From positions 62,001 to 126,000 of the forward strand of contig NZ_JAHBCL010000004.1 of assembly GCF_018390735.1 (NCBI RefSeq): 64,000 bases of DNA, written 5' to 3'. Below, piece after piece: positions 1 through 8,731 of this stretch. Source of the DNA: Fusibacter paucivorans. Lineage in GTDB: Bacteria; Bacillota; Clostridia; Peptostreptococcales; Acidaminobacteraceae. Positions within the stretch are counted from its first letter, which is position 1, and the number at the start of each line of letters is the position of its first letter. Under the pieces are notes generated by a model that had not been told where the DNA came from, searched no databases, and saw only the letters and a list, made by a program, of their open reading frames with translations. A program made the position numbers and the translations under genes.

Positions 1-741
1 TGCTATCGTCCTGAAATGAACCGCTGGCAAAAGCGACTCAAAATAATTTGCATTGCCGCCGATAGCTGTTTTGATTTCATTGGAGGTCAATGCTTTTAGC
101 GATGTATGGTGCATCGTATGGTTTCCAAATTCGTAACCGTTTTCCAGTATATAGCCAGCCTTTTTTGAAAATTCACTTGGCTGTCCAAACGGGTTGTCCT
201 TATTTAAATAAAATACGGCATGTCGCCCAAACGCTGGATGTGCCTCACTAAAGGCATTGATAATTCCAACCGCACAGTTGGGGTCAATGCTGCCGTCATC
301 CAAATATCTGAAATTACTGATGTCGCCATCATCAAAAGTTAAGATCACCGGCGTTCTGCCAAACGGCACTTCAATGCGCCCTGATAAATAGGACTGCATC
401 GACGCAAGTGAATAGCCTTCATCGTAAAGTCTTTGCAAATCAGCTTTAAACGCTTCAACGCTGCGCGTGTAATAAGAATTGTCATCGCCTATGCGATGAT
501 ACATGATGATCATCGTCTTTCCAAGCTCATTAACGCCTGCGCGCTCTGTGCGCCATGCTTTTAAATTTTTCCGATGTTTCTCAGCTTCCACAGAAGTCTT
601 CATCTGACTTTCAACACGAAATAATCTTTTAGCTGCTGTCAGTTCAAACTGCGGCAAGATTGTTTCAGATGATGCAAAGGTGCTCAAACTGCCTGCGGCT
701 ACAATCAGCCCCAGTGTCATTGACAATATTAATTTTCTCAT
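1..741 (-). CDS. Secreted polysaccharide deacetylase, partial (C-terminus beyond window)
   Basis: An open frame of 247 codons runs off the left edge with no stop, so the C-terminus is missing. It starts at ATG 741 behind GGGAGGTAGGC. The N-terminus (MRKLILSMTLGLIVAAGSLS) is a signal peptide, so the enzyme acts outside the membrane. A TFDDG motif near residues 134-138 supplies the catalytic/metal Asp pair of carbohydrate esterase family 4, and a later GNHTMHH motif supplies the metal histidines. The family removes acetyl groups from peptidoglycan or other N-acetylated glycans; the substrate here is not determined. The gene is divergent from the DUF4364 gene. The family call is firm, the substrate open. 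Confidence 0.9.
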   Translation of the reverse strand, partial: MRKLILSMTLGLIVAAGSLSTFASSETILPQFELTAAKRLFRVESQMKTSVEAEKHRKNLKAWRTERAGVNELGKTMIIMYHRIGDDNSYYTRSVEAFKADLQRLYDEGYSLASMQSYLSGRIEVPFGRTPVILTFDDGDISNFRYLDDGSIDPNCAVGIINAFSEAHPAFGRHAVFYLNKDNPFGQPSEFSKKAGYILENGYEFGNHTMHHTSLKALTSNEIKTAIGGNANYFESLLPAVHFRTIA

Positions 742-832
742 GCCTACCTCCCTGTTGTCTTTTTCATTATAAGCCCTAAGCACTGTTTTGAAAATGTATA
801 CGCGCATTTTTATTTCCGATAATTTCAATTTA

Positions 833-841
833 TGCTATACT
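833..841 (+). promoter_or_regulatory. Extended -10 promoter for the DUF4364 gene
   Basis: TGCTATACT gives a TGn extension plus a TATACT -10 element. It ends 30 bases before the TTG start. The region 17 bases upstream is only a weak -35 match, which fits an extended -10 promoter. Confidence 0.5.
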
Positions 842-871
842 ATTTTTTGTACACAGTAAGGGGGTTTCTAT

Positions 872-1411
872 TTGTTACAACAAAATTCTGATCGACAGTT
901 AAAGGCAAAAATTATATTGCTTTATTTAATCAATCAATTTTCTGTGCCGTTAACCAATCAGCAGCTGACAGATTTCGTCATGGAACATGAACTCATGAAC
1001 TATTTTGATCTTCAGCAATATTTAACTGATTTAGTCGAAACCTCAATGCTTGAGTACAGTGCCAGCGAAGGGGAAGATTATTATATCATTACCGAAACAG
1101 GCCGCGTCAGCTTGGATCTTTTCTCTGACCGCGTATCTCAGTCACTCAGGCGAACCATTAACGACAGCATTGATTCGAAAAAAAAATCGTTTGTCATTAA
1201 GACAAATGTCACCGCTGATTATACAAAAGAAGATGATAATGACTACGAAGTACATCTCACCGTCAAAGAAGGTATTTATACGTTGATGGATATTAAAGTC
1301 AATGTCGTCTCCAATAAACACGCAAAGGCCATCTGCGATAACTGGGAGAAAAAAGCACAGTATTTATATGCCGATATTCTCAACAAACTCGTCGATGATA
1401 CAGAACATTAA
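872..1411 (+). CDS. DUF4364 family protein, winged-helix-like
   Basis: 179 residues. The start is TTG at 872, fixed by AAGGGGG seven bases upstream; no ATG fits the conserved N-terminus. The opening (QNSDRQLKAKIILLYLINQF) and the segment up to about residue 75 resemble the clostridial DUF4364 family, which has a winged-helix-like N-terminal half and an alpha/beta C-terminal half. Such proteins are thought to be DNA-binding regulators, but no target is known and nothing in the sequence names one. The gene stands alone, with its own promoter and terminator. Family assignment is good; function is inference. Confidence 0.8.
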   Translation: MLQQNSDRQLKAKIILLYLINQFSVPLTNQQLTDFVMEHELMNYFDLQQYLTDLVETSMLEYSASEGEDYYIITETGRVSLDLFSDRVSQSLRRTINDSIDSKKKSFVIKTNVTADYTKEDDNDYEVHLTVKEGIYTLMDIKVNVVSNKHAKAICDNWEKKAQYLYADILNKLVDDTEH

Positions 1412-1428
1412 TGACATACTTCACTTGT

Positions 1429-1458
1429 TAAGATACAGCGTCAACTGTATCTTTTTTA
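1429..1458 (+). terminator. Intrinsic terminator of the DUF4364 gene
   Basis: An 8-bp stem AGATACAG/CTGTATCT (1431-1438 with 1445-1452) is followed by a run of T. It ends the DUF4364 transcript and separates it from the protease gene. Confidence 0.85.
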
Positions 1459-1517
1459 CTTCAAAGCCACTGCTTCACATATTGTAGAATTCAAACGATT
1501 TAATATAGGAGGTTAAC

Positions 1518-3296
1518 ATGCAAAAAAAAGCAGTTATACTATTGCTAACCTGTGTGCTCTCTTTTTTAGCGCTTCCGAGCTTCGCCATAAGCAGTCAGGA
1601 TGTGCAGATTGCAAAAGGTGACGTTACACTCAATGGTGTAGCCGTCGATAATCAGCTGATGCCCTATCCGCTTGTAATCTACAAGGATATTACGTACCTC
1701 CCAATGACATGGGATTTTTCAAGACTCTTAGGGCTAACACTCGATTTCAGTCCTGATGACGGCCTCCGCATTAACCCCAGTCCTGCAAGCAATCGTCAGA
1801 AACTGACCACTGTGGACACGCCTGAAACTGATTTCAATGTTTCACTCGTCAGTTATCCCCTGATCGTCAATGGCGTTCCCATTGATAATACCGTTTCAAC
1901 ATATCCATTGCTCAATATTAACGGCATCACATACTTTCCATTGACATGGGCTTATGCGGTTGATCTCTTTGGGTGGCATTACCATTATTCTGAAGCATCC
2001 GGATTGCAGATCGATCCCAAAAGTGATCCCGATGATGCTTTGGATTATATTCCTATTGAAACAACTTTTGACACCATTCAAAACATATATCCCCTTTTAA
2101 AAGTAGGACAGCTGCCATCACGTTATCGGACTTTTGACAGCAATGAAACTTTAAAAAAATACTTTTTACGCAATCAGGGAACTGTTAACACTTGCTGGGC
2201 TTTTGCCGCCAATTCACTTTTTGAACTCGCCGTTTACAAAAGCACTGGCGAAGTTGTCGATTTCAGCGAAGATCATTTGATTCATCACGCGCCAATTCCG
2301 GTTACTTATGATTCCGGCGGTTACTTTAAAATTGCTGCTGCCTATTATTCTAATGGCACAGGGCCCGTACGTGAAGCAGATGATCCGTACAGCGATGATC
2401 GCACCAATGATGCCGCAGCGCCTCAATATTTACTAACCGGCTATGCAGAAATTGTAAATGATCTCGATGAAACTAAATCGGCGATCTACAATTTCGGCGG
2501 TGCCGTTGCATCAATTTCTCTAAACGAAACGGGATTGACTTATTTCAACAATGCCAACAGCAGTTATTACAACAATGACCCCGAATCATTTGCAACACAT
2601 GAGCTCGTTCTCATTGGTTGGGATGACAACTTTGCACCGTATCATTTCGATCAAAAACCAAGCAGCCCGGGTGCTTTTATCGCTATGAACAGCTGGGGGG
2701 ATGATTGGGGGGATGATGGTCTGTTTTATATTTCATATGAAGATGTCAACGTACTCAAAGATGTCTATGCCATTACAGACTTTTCCGCAGCGGATGAGAC
2801 GACAACGCTCTACAATTATAACCCAACGGGCATCACACGCTATGAAGGCTACGTCGATTACAACTATGCAACTGGGATGAATGCTTTCACCGCTCAAGAT
2901 GATGAACGGCTTACAGCTGTCAGCTTCTATATCCCGGAACACGATACGCAATATACGGTAAAACTCGATCTTGTAGACGATGGTGAAATCGATCTAATAG
3001 ATGCCGTTTCAGGCTTTATCGGCACAAAAGGCTATTACACCGTTCATTTGCCAAAACCACTTTTGCTTCGATCCGGTCAAACTTTTTACGTTGCCATCAC
3101 GCTGGCGAGTGACTACTCCGACTTTCTTCTGCCAATTGAAGGACCATATCCCGGTATTGATTTCGAACTCACAGGGCATCCCAGCGAGAGTTTTATTACC
3201 TTAGATCCCGATCGCTTTGACTTCAAAGACTTATCGGAGCTCTATGAAAATGCCAACGTCGGTATTCGAGCTTTTACAAAGCCAGTCAGCAATTAA
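1518..3296 (+). CDS. Secreted papain-like (C1) cysteine protease with tandem copper-amine-oxidase-like N-terminal domains
   Basis: 592 residues, ATG behind AGGAGG. Residues 1-23 form a signal peptide. Two similar segments follow (about 35-90 and 105-165), each with an NGV..DN...YPL...I.YLP.TW pattern, resembling the copper amine oxidase N-terminal-like domains often seen on clostridial surface proteins. The protease domain carries the C1 triad: Cys226 in VNTCWAFA, His361 in THELVLIGWDD and Asn391 in MNSWGDDWG. The last 130 residues look like a beta-rich accessory domain. The gene is monocistronic. It probably cleaves extracellular or cell-wall proteins or peptides; the substrate is unknown. 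Confidence 0.88.
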   Translation: MQKKAVILLLTCVLSFLALPSFAISSQDVQIAKGDVTLNGVAVDNQLMPYPLVIYKDITYLPMTWDFSRLLGLTLDFSPDDGLRINPSPASNRQKLTTVDTPETDFNVSLVSYPLIVNGVPIDNTVSTYPLLNINGITYFPLTWAYAVDLFGWHYHYSEASGLQIDPKSDPDDALDYIPIETTFDTIQNIYPLLKVGQLPSRYRTFDSNETLKKYFLRNQGTVNTCWAFAANSLFELAVYKSTGEVVDFSEDHLIHHAPIPVTYDSGGYFKIAAAYYSNGTGPVREADDPYSDDRTNDAAAPQYLLTGYAEIVNDLDETKSAIYNFGGAVASISLNETGLTYFNNANSSYYNNDPESFATHELVLIGWDDNFAPYHFDQKPSSPGAFIAMNSWGDDWGDDGLFYISYEDVNVLKDVYAITDFSAADETTTLYNYNPTGITRYEGYVDYNYATGMNAFTAQDDERLTAVSFYIPEHDTQYTVKLDLVDDGEIDLIDAVSGFIGTKGYYTVHLPKPLLLRSGQTFYVAITLASDYSDFLLPIEGPYPGIDFELTGHPSESFITLDPDRFDFKDLSELYENANVGIRAFTKPVSN

Positions 3297-3346
3297 TTTT
3301 AGCTTTTCGCCCACTTTAATTGATTGCCAATTAACGATCACTAAAA

Positions 3347-3392
3347 TAAAGGACTGTTTTCATGATCTCATATGAAAACAGTCCTTTTTAGA
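3347..3392. terminator. Bidirectional terminator between the C1 protease gene and folC
   Basis: A 16-bp stem (3348-3363 with 3372-3387; core AAAGGACTGTTTTCAT) has A-rich sequence on the left and T-rich on the right. It lies between two convergent genes and can serve both. Confidence 0.88.
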
Positions 3393-3446
3393 TTGAAAGT
3401 GTTGTGTTAAATAGACCTTTTGAATACACTTTTCTAAATGCACTTT

Positions 3447-4718
3447 TTATAGATAAGCTCTTCGCACCTCTCCTAGAAAATAAAGCGAACCGAAATATAC
3501 AACGATCACATCTGAGTTAAAGTGCGATTTAACATAGGCAATTGCGTCGGAAACGCGTTCAAATTCACCCAATACCGGCGTCTCAAAATCACATTCAATA
3601 CGCATTCGCAGCGCCGCCGCATTCAATGCACGTTCACTGGTCGGCCGCGTTGTCACGATACCATCCAAAACAGGCAAGATCGTTCCCAACATCTCTTCTA
3701 CAGCCTTATCCGCCAAGACGCCCATTACCCCAATGATACGCCGATTCGAATACATGGCGGTCAGGCTTTGAGCCAGCGCTTTGATCCCATGCGGATTGTG
3801 AGCGCCGTCAATTAACGTCAGCGGTCTTTCTGCAATACGCTCCATACGCGCCGGCCATTTCACTTCGGATAGGCCACGCCTGTAAGCGTCAGCAGGTATT
3901 TGATAACCATAATGTGATTCTAGTTTTTCCAAAACGTTGACAGCTAAATTCGCATTATTTGCCTGATAAGCCGCGGAGAGTCCCAAGGCGATTTTCGAGC
4001 CACGATAATTGACAACAACCTTTTCATCCGTGATGTGATCAGTGATTAGGACATCTGGTGATGCCAAGTAAAGTGTATTGTCTTCCGTCTCAGCGGTACA
4101 TTTCAGTACGCGCATTACCGGCTCTTCCTGCTGACAGGTCACTGTAATGCCACCCGGTTTCATAATGCCGGCTTTAATGGACGCAATGGCTTCCAGAGAA
4201 TCGCCGAGTATCTGCGTATGGTCCAAAGCAATTGGCGTCATCACAGCAACGAGTGGCGTTGGTATCACATTGGTCGCATCTGCCAAACCGCCGAGTCCAA
4301 CTTCCAGTATAACGAGATCGCATGCTTTTGCAGCAAAATGATAAAGTGCCATTGCCGTTACCAATTCGAATTCGGTTGGTTTTACAGTCCCCATTTTGTC
4401 AACGGCTGCTTTCAACGGCATTACCGTTTCAACGATTTCACGATCCGTAATAGAGTTGCCGTCAATTTGAATGCGTTCATGAAAACCGTTAACAGCCGGT
4501 GATATATATACACCAACACGATAACCAGCCGCCTTTAAGACAGAAGCCATCATCATGCAGGTGGACCCTTTGCCGTTTGTTCCTGCTACGTGAATAACCT
4601 TTAGACAGCGTTCGGGATTTCCCAGTCTCTTTAAAAGTTCTGTAATGCTTTGAAGTCCCAATCGACTCCCATACTGCTCTGCATCTTTAATAAACTGCCA
4701 CGCTTCTTCAATACGCAT
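3447..4718 (-). CDS. folC: Folylpolyglutamate synthase / dihydrofolate synthase
   Basis: 423 residues, the usual length. FolC adds glutamate to folates, and in many bacteria also joins glutamate to dihydropteroate, using ATP in the cytoplasm. The P-loop of the Mur-ligase superfamily is HVAGTNGKGST (residues 43-53). The central ATPase region includes VILEVGLGGLADATN and MTPIALDHTQILG; the C-terminal domain holds LIDGAHNPHG. The ATG lies 6 bases after the valS stop, with AAGG inside the valS end, so the two genes are co-transcribed. valS-folC is a common Firmicute pair. Both inherit T-box control if transcription reads through. Confidence 0.95.
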   Translation of the reverse strand: MRIEEAWQFIKDAEQYGSRLGLQSITELLKRLGNPERCLKVIHVAGTNGKGSTCMMMASVLKAAGYRVGVYISPAVNGFHERIQIDGNSITDREIVETVMPLKAAVDKMGTVKPTEFELVTAMALYHFAAKACDLVILEVGLGGLADATNVIPTPLVAVMTPIALDHTQILGDSLEAIASIKAGIMKPGGITVTCQQEEPVMRVLKCTAETEDNTLYLASPDVLITDHITDEKVVVNYRGSKIALGLSAAYQANNANLAVNVLEKLESHYGYQIPADAYRRGLSEVKWPARMERIAERPLTLIDGAHNPHGIKALAQSLTAMYSNRRIIGVMGVLADKAVEEMLGTILPVLDGIVTTRPTSERALNAAALRMRIECDFETPVLGEFERVSDAIAYVKSHFNSDVIVVYFGSLYFLGEVRRAYL

Positions 4719-4724
4719 ATGTCA

Positions 4725-7370
4725 TCAGCCTTTCAACTTAGCTTCTACCGCAGTAAGACGAACCCGTACTTGTTCAAGCATTTCCGTAAACTTCACTTCT
4801 TTTTCACGCTCTGCTTCGATTAATGCCGCCGGTGCCTTTGCAACAAAGCCTTGATTTGCAAGTTTTGCTTTGACGCGCTTTACTTCATCTTCGAGTTTTT
4901 TGCATTCCTTTTCTAAACGTTCTTTTTCTTTTTCAAAATCGATAAGATCTTCCAAAGGTAAGAATAGTTCTGCACCATAAACGATGGCAGAAACAGCATC
5001 TTCGGGGATTTCCGCTTTTGTCGCCGCCATAACCACCTCTGAACAAGAAGCCAACGTAACGAGGTATTCGCTTTGCGTCATCATGATTTCGCCAATCCCC
5101 TCATCCGTTGCGAGCACGAGACACTTTGCTTTTTTTGATGGCACGACATTCATTTCAGCTCTGACATTTCGAATATTTCGAATCGCTTCCATCATAACAT
5201 CCATTGCCTTTTCTGCTTTTTCTGAAATCATGGCTGTATCCGCTACAGGCCACTGATCACGAATAAGCATACTGCCAGTTCCTGGAATCGACTGCCAGAT
5301 TTCCTCAGTAATAAAAGGCATAAAAGGATGCAGCAAACGTAAAATATCTTTTAAAACTTTGAGCAGTACGCGTTTAACCGTTTGCTTCGCTGCTTCATCA
5401 TTTCCATAAAGGCGCTTCTTAGCAAGCTCAATATACCAGTCACAGTATTCATTCCATGTAAATTCGTAAATGCGGTTCGCCGCAAGACCGAGGTCAAATT
5501 TTTCGAGTTGTGTTGTAATTTCAGCGACCGCACCATTAAGACGAGAAAGGATCCATTCATCCGCCAAAGTCAATTGATCTTCTGCCGTCAAATCACCGAC
5601 TTCACCATCAAGGCTCATCAGTACAAATCTAGAAGCGTTCCAAAGCTTGTTGGCAAAGTTCCGCGATGCTTCAACGCGATCGACTTGGAACTTCAGATCA
5701 TTGCCTGGGCTATTACCTGTCGCAAGCATAAATCGCAGAGCATCGGCACCATATTGATCAATGATCTCCAGCGGGTCAACGCCATTGCCAAGTGACTTAC
5801 TCATTTTTCGACCTTGACTGTCACGAACGAGTCCATGCAGAAATACGTGTTCAAACGGTGATTCTCCCGTTATCTCAAGCGCTGAAAACACCATTCTGAT
5901 AACCCAGAAAAAGATAATGTCATACCCTGTAACCAGTACGGATGTCGGATAAAAATATTCGAGCTCCGGTGTTTTCTCAGGCCACCCCAGCGTTGAAAAC
6001 GGCCACAGCCCTGAACTGAACCAAGTATCGAGTACATCCTCATCCTGTTTAAAATGCGTTCCACCGCAATCAGGACACACATCGGGCATTTCCTTTGCGA
6101 CGACAATTTTCGAGCAGCTTTGGCAATAATAAGCCGGAATCCGATGTCCCCACCACAATTGTCTGGAAATACACCAGTCTCTGATATTTTCAAGCCAGTT
6201 TAAATAAACTTTATTAAAACGATCCGGTACGATTTTAAGATCCTCTTTATCTAGAACATCTATTGCCGGTTTTGCTAATGCATCCATTTTTACAAACCAT
6301 TGATCGGAAATTCTTGGCTCAATGACAGTATGGCAGCGATAGCATGTACCGACGTTGTGTGCATGGTCTTTCACTTTGACGAGATACCCGCCTGTTTCAA
6401 GATCCTTTACCAGCACCTTTCTACATTCATAGCGATCCATGCCGGCGTATTTGCCCATGTCATCACTCATCGTCGCATCGTCATTCATACAGCTAATTTG
6501 TTCCAAACCGTGACGCAAACCGATTTCAAAGTCATTTGGATCATGTGCCGGCGTTACCTTCAGCGCACCTGTACCGAATTCAAGGTCAACGTAAGTATCG
6601 CCTATGATCGGCAATTCACGCCCAACGAGCGGCAGAATACAGGTTTTGCCAATGAGATGTTGATAGCGCTCATCATTCGGATTGACGGCGACACCAGTAT
6701 CCGCCAACATGGTTTCAGGACGTGTCGTCGCAATTTCCAGATAGTCATCGCTGTCTTTAATGGGATATTTAACATGCCAAAAGTGGCCTGGTTTTTCCTC
6801 ATGTTCTACCTCGGCATCCGATAGTGTCGTCTTGCAGTCAGGACACCAGTTAATCAGGCGATTGCCTTTATAGATAAGCCCTTTATCATAGAGCTTGATA
6901 AAGAACTCCGTAACGGCTTGATTGCAGCCCTCATCCATGGTAAAGCGTTCACGGTCCCAATCACAAGATGATCCCAGCTTCTTCATTTGATTGACAATAA
7001 TACGACCGTATTCATCGCGCCACGACCACGCGCGTTTTAAGAATTCCTCGCGTCCCAAATCCTCTTTTGTAAGCCCTTCTTTTTCCTCAATGCTTTTCAG
7101 GACACGCACTTCTGTGGCAATACTGGCATGATCCGTACCCGGCAGCCACAGTGCTTCATACCCCTGAAGTCTGCGCCATCGAATAAGCACATCTTGCAGT
7201 GTTTGATCCAGCGCATGCCCCATATGCAGCTGCCCCGTGATATTTGGCGGCGGCAATACAATTGTAAACGGCTTTTTATCCGGATTAACCGCGGCCTTAA
7301 AACTGCCGGTTTCTGACCACTGTTCATAAATTCGGTCTTCAAACGCCTTTGGATTATACTTGCTATCCAT
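4725..7370 (-). CDS. valS: Valine-tRNA ligase
   Basis: 881 residues from ATG 7370, chosen because GGAGGAAC precedes it; a longer frame to 7409 has no such support. It charges tRNA-Val with valine. Class I signatures are present: HMGH at residues 49-52 in [15 protein letters not shown], and KMSKS at about 522-526. Cysteine pairs (CPDC, CYRC, CQSC, CPDC) suggest zinc-binding inserts. The last 70 residues form the charged coiled coil that ValS uses to contact tRNA. The gene sits behind a T-box leader and is followed by folC. No missing motif seen. Confidence 0.97.
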   Translation of the reverse strand: MDSKYNPKAFEDRIYEQWSETGSFKAAVNPDKKPFTIVLPPPNITGQLHMGHALDQTLQDVLIRWRRLQGYEALWLPGTDHASIATEVRVLKSIEEKEGLTKEDLGREEFLKRAWSWRDEYGRIIVNQMKKLGSSCDWDRERFTMDEGCNQAVTEFFIKLYDKGLIYKGNRLINWCPDCKTTLSDAEVEHEEKPGHFWHVKYPIKDSDDYLEIATTRPETMLADTGVAVNPNDERYQHLIGKTCILPLVGRELPIIGDTYVDLEFGTGALKVTPAHDPNDFEIGLRHGLEQISCMNDDATMSDDMGKYAGMDRYECRKVLVKDLETGGYLVKVKDHAHNVGTCYRCHTVIEPRISDQWFVKMDALAKPAIDVLDKEDLKIVPDRFNKVYLNWLENIRDWCISRQLWWGHRIPAYYCQSCSKIVVAKEMPDVCPDCGGTHFKQDEDVLDTWFSSGLWPFSTLGWPEKTPELEYFYPTSVLVTGYDIIFFWVIRMVFSALEITGESPFEHVFLHGLVRDSQGRKMSKSLGNGVDPLEIIDQYGADALRFMLATGNSPGNDLKFQVDRVEASRNFANKLWNASRFVLMSLDGEVGDLTAEDQLTLADEWILSRLNGAVAEITTQLEKFDLGLAANRIYEFTWNEYCDWYIELAKKRLYGNDEAAKQTVKRVLLKVLKDILRLLHPFMPFITEEIWQSIPGTGSMLIRDQWPVADTAMISEKAEKAMDVMMEAIRNIRNVRAEMNVVPSKKAKCLVLATDEGIGEIMMTQSEYLVTLASCSEVVMAATKAEIPEDAVSAIVYGAELFLPLEDLIDFEKEKERLEKECKKLEDEVKRVKAKLANQGFVAKAPAALIEAEREKEVKFTEMLEQVRVRLTAVEAKLKG

Positions 7371-7496
7371 TTGTTCCTCCCTATCTCTTTTAATCAAATA
7401 AATTTGCACTAATGATATCCATTTTATAATCTTGTTAATGCTTTTAGGATGCTCTCTTGGATGTTTTACGCTTATTAGGATCGTCTCTTTTCAAAA

Positions 7497-7765
7497 AATA
7501 AAAAGACCCATCCATCCCGTTAGGGACGAATGGACCGCGTTACCACCCTATTTTTACGGCAATTGCCGTAACACTCAAGCCCATTAACGGCGGGAACCGA
7601 GTTTTCCTAATTGCTCTCAGAAAACTGTCTCAGAAGCGACCTTCCGCATTAACAGCCAAACGGCATTTTCAGCACTCGTTCCATTGAAAGCATTCAACAG
7701 CTCCAGATCCCGTCTCTCTTATGGTGTATTTGCGTACTCCTCTTCGTCTCAGACACATATCAAAT
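7497..7765 (-). promoter_or_regulatory. T-box riboswitch leader of valS-folC
   Basis: On the minus strand AGGGTGGTAACGCGGTCC (7533-7550) is the conserved T-box that binds the uncharged tRNA acceptor end. Next comes a competing terminator, a stem of CCATTCGTCCC with GGGATGGATGG and then TTTTTATTTTTT. Upstream lies about 200 nt for Stem I, with AGAGAG-type bulge sequence. A GTC valine codon at 7638-7640 is a plausible specifier on the 3' side of Stem I; I did not fold it. In this family, uncharged tRNA-Val stabilises the antiterminator and allows readthrough into valS. Confidence 0.92.
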
Positions 7766-7772
7766 TAGCCTC

Positions 7773-7801
7773 ATTATAAATGAGATTCAAACGCTTGTCA
7801 A
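7773..7801 (-). promoter_or_regulatory. Consensus sigma-A promoter of valS-folC
   Basis: On the minus strand TTGACA (7796-7801) and TATAAT (7773-7778) are separated by exactly 17 bases, a perfect consensus. The T-box leader starts just downstream, which fits constitutive initiation with control by attenuation. Confidence 0.92.
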
Positions 7802-7920
7802 CTCTAGGCTTTGGACAATTTTTACAAGCACTTGTCAACAGGTGGACACCGTACAAAATCAAACGGCGTTCAACGGCTTTTCTCACCTTTTCTAATGCCG
7901 TTCTAACGACGTTTTAACTT

Positions 7921-7946
7921 TTTTCTGCGATAATGGTAGCAGAAAA
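7921..7946 (+). promoter_or_regulatory. Extended -10 promoter overlapped by an inverted repeat
   Basis: TGCGATAAT (7926-7934) is an extended -10 for the gene at 7964. It lies inside an 8-bp inverted repeat, TTTTCTGC (7921-7928) and GCAGAAAA (7939-7946). A repeat placed over a -10 could be an operator. Both roles are inferred. Confidence 0.4.
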
Positions 7947-7963
7947 GTACATAGGAGGCATTT

Positions 7964-8521
7964 ATGGACAAACATCGACACAGTGCGCTGGGGATTTTAG
8001 TAGTGCTGTTGGGGATTGTTTTAATCATGGATTATTACGGCATTATTCACTTTGATATTGGCAATTTATGGCCGCTTATTCTCATTTTCGTTGGTTATCG
8101 TGCTGAACGGGATTATTTCAATGGATATGCCGGCGCCAGACACCTGTTGCTGGGAACCACGCTTATCACTTACGGCATTTATTTTCAGCTCTCAGAACTG
8201 CCACTGATGCCATATCAGTTTGAAAACAAATTTTGGCCGATATTCATTATTGGGCCCGGGCTTGGTTTTTTGCAAATGTATTATATGGGACATCGGCCTA
8301 AAAAGAATTTGCGCACGGGCACCCTACTCGTTGGCCTAGGCAGCATCTTTTTAATCCAAGAGTTTATGACACTCCATATCCAGCTCTTTTTATATGTCGC
8401 CGTCGTTCTCTTTGGCATCTTCTTGATTTCAAAGGATCAGGCACAGCGTGACGACATGGATATTGATACCAAGCACTCTGAGAAAGAAACATCACCTGAC
8501 AACGAACGTGAGCGCTACTAG
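7964..8521 (+). CDS. Membrane protein with LiaF-like transmembrane region
   Basis: 185 residues, ATG behind AGGAGG. The N-terminus (GILVVLLGIVLIMDYYGIIH, then WPLILIFVGY) resembles the helix pair of the LiaI/LiaF-like transmembrane family. Two further hydrophobic pairs follow, giving about six membrane segments, and then a hydrophilic, charged tail from about residue 158. No DUF2154/LiaF sensor domain is present, and no lia two-component genes lie nearby, so a cell-envelope stress role is not supported here. Monocistronic, with its own promoter and terminator. Confidence 0.65.
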   Translation: MDKHRHSALGILVVLLGIVLIMDYYGIIHFDIGNLWPLILIFVGYRAERDYFNGYAGARHLLLGTTLITYGIYFQLSELPLMPYQFENKFWPIFIIGPGLGFLQMYYMGHRPKKNLRTGTLLVGLGSIFLIQEFMTLHIQLFLYVAVVLFGIFLISKDQAQRDDMDIDTKHSEKETSPDNERERY

Positions 8522-8616
8522 CTCAATCCACGCAATGCATTGACGAGAAAACGGTTTAGGATCTAAAAAAAAAGTTAAATTAAGCATTTGCACCTTTTGC
8601 AGGATGCGAATCAAAG

Positions 8617-8662
8617 AACCCCGAAGTTTCATGTTTTATCATGAGAAGCTTCGGGGTTTTTC
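8617..8662 (+). terminator. Intrinsic terminator after the LiaF-like gene
   Basis: A strong stem with core CCCCGAAG/CTTCGGGG (8619-8626 with 8649-8656), extended inward by CATG/CATG pairing, is followed by TTTTTC. Convergent genes lie on both sides, but the T run favours the plus strand. Confidence 0.88.
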
Positions 8663-8731
8663 GCTAGTTTTTTTATGATGATTTGCGCCGTTGTTCACGC
8701 AAATTCACACCTTATAGCCCTTCGTACGTCG

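Noticed and set aside
7833-7838. A second TTGACA upstream of the valS promoter
   Set aside because: No acceptable -10 lies at 16-18 bases from it; the downstream consensus pair is complete.
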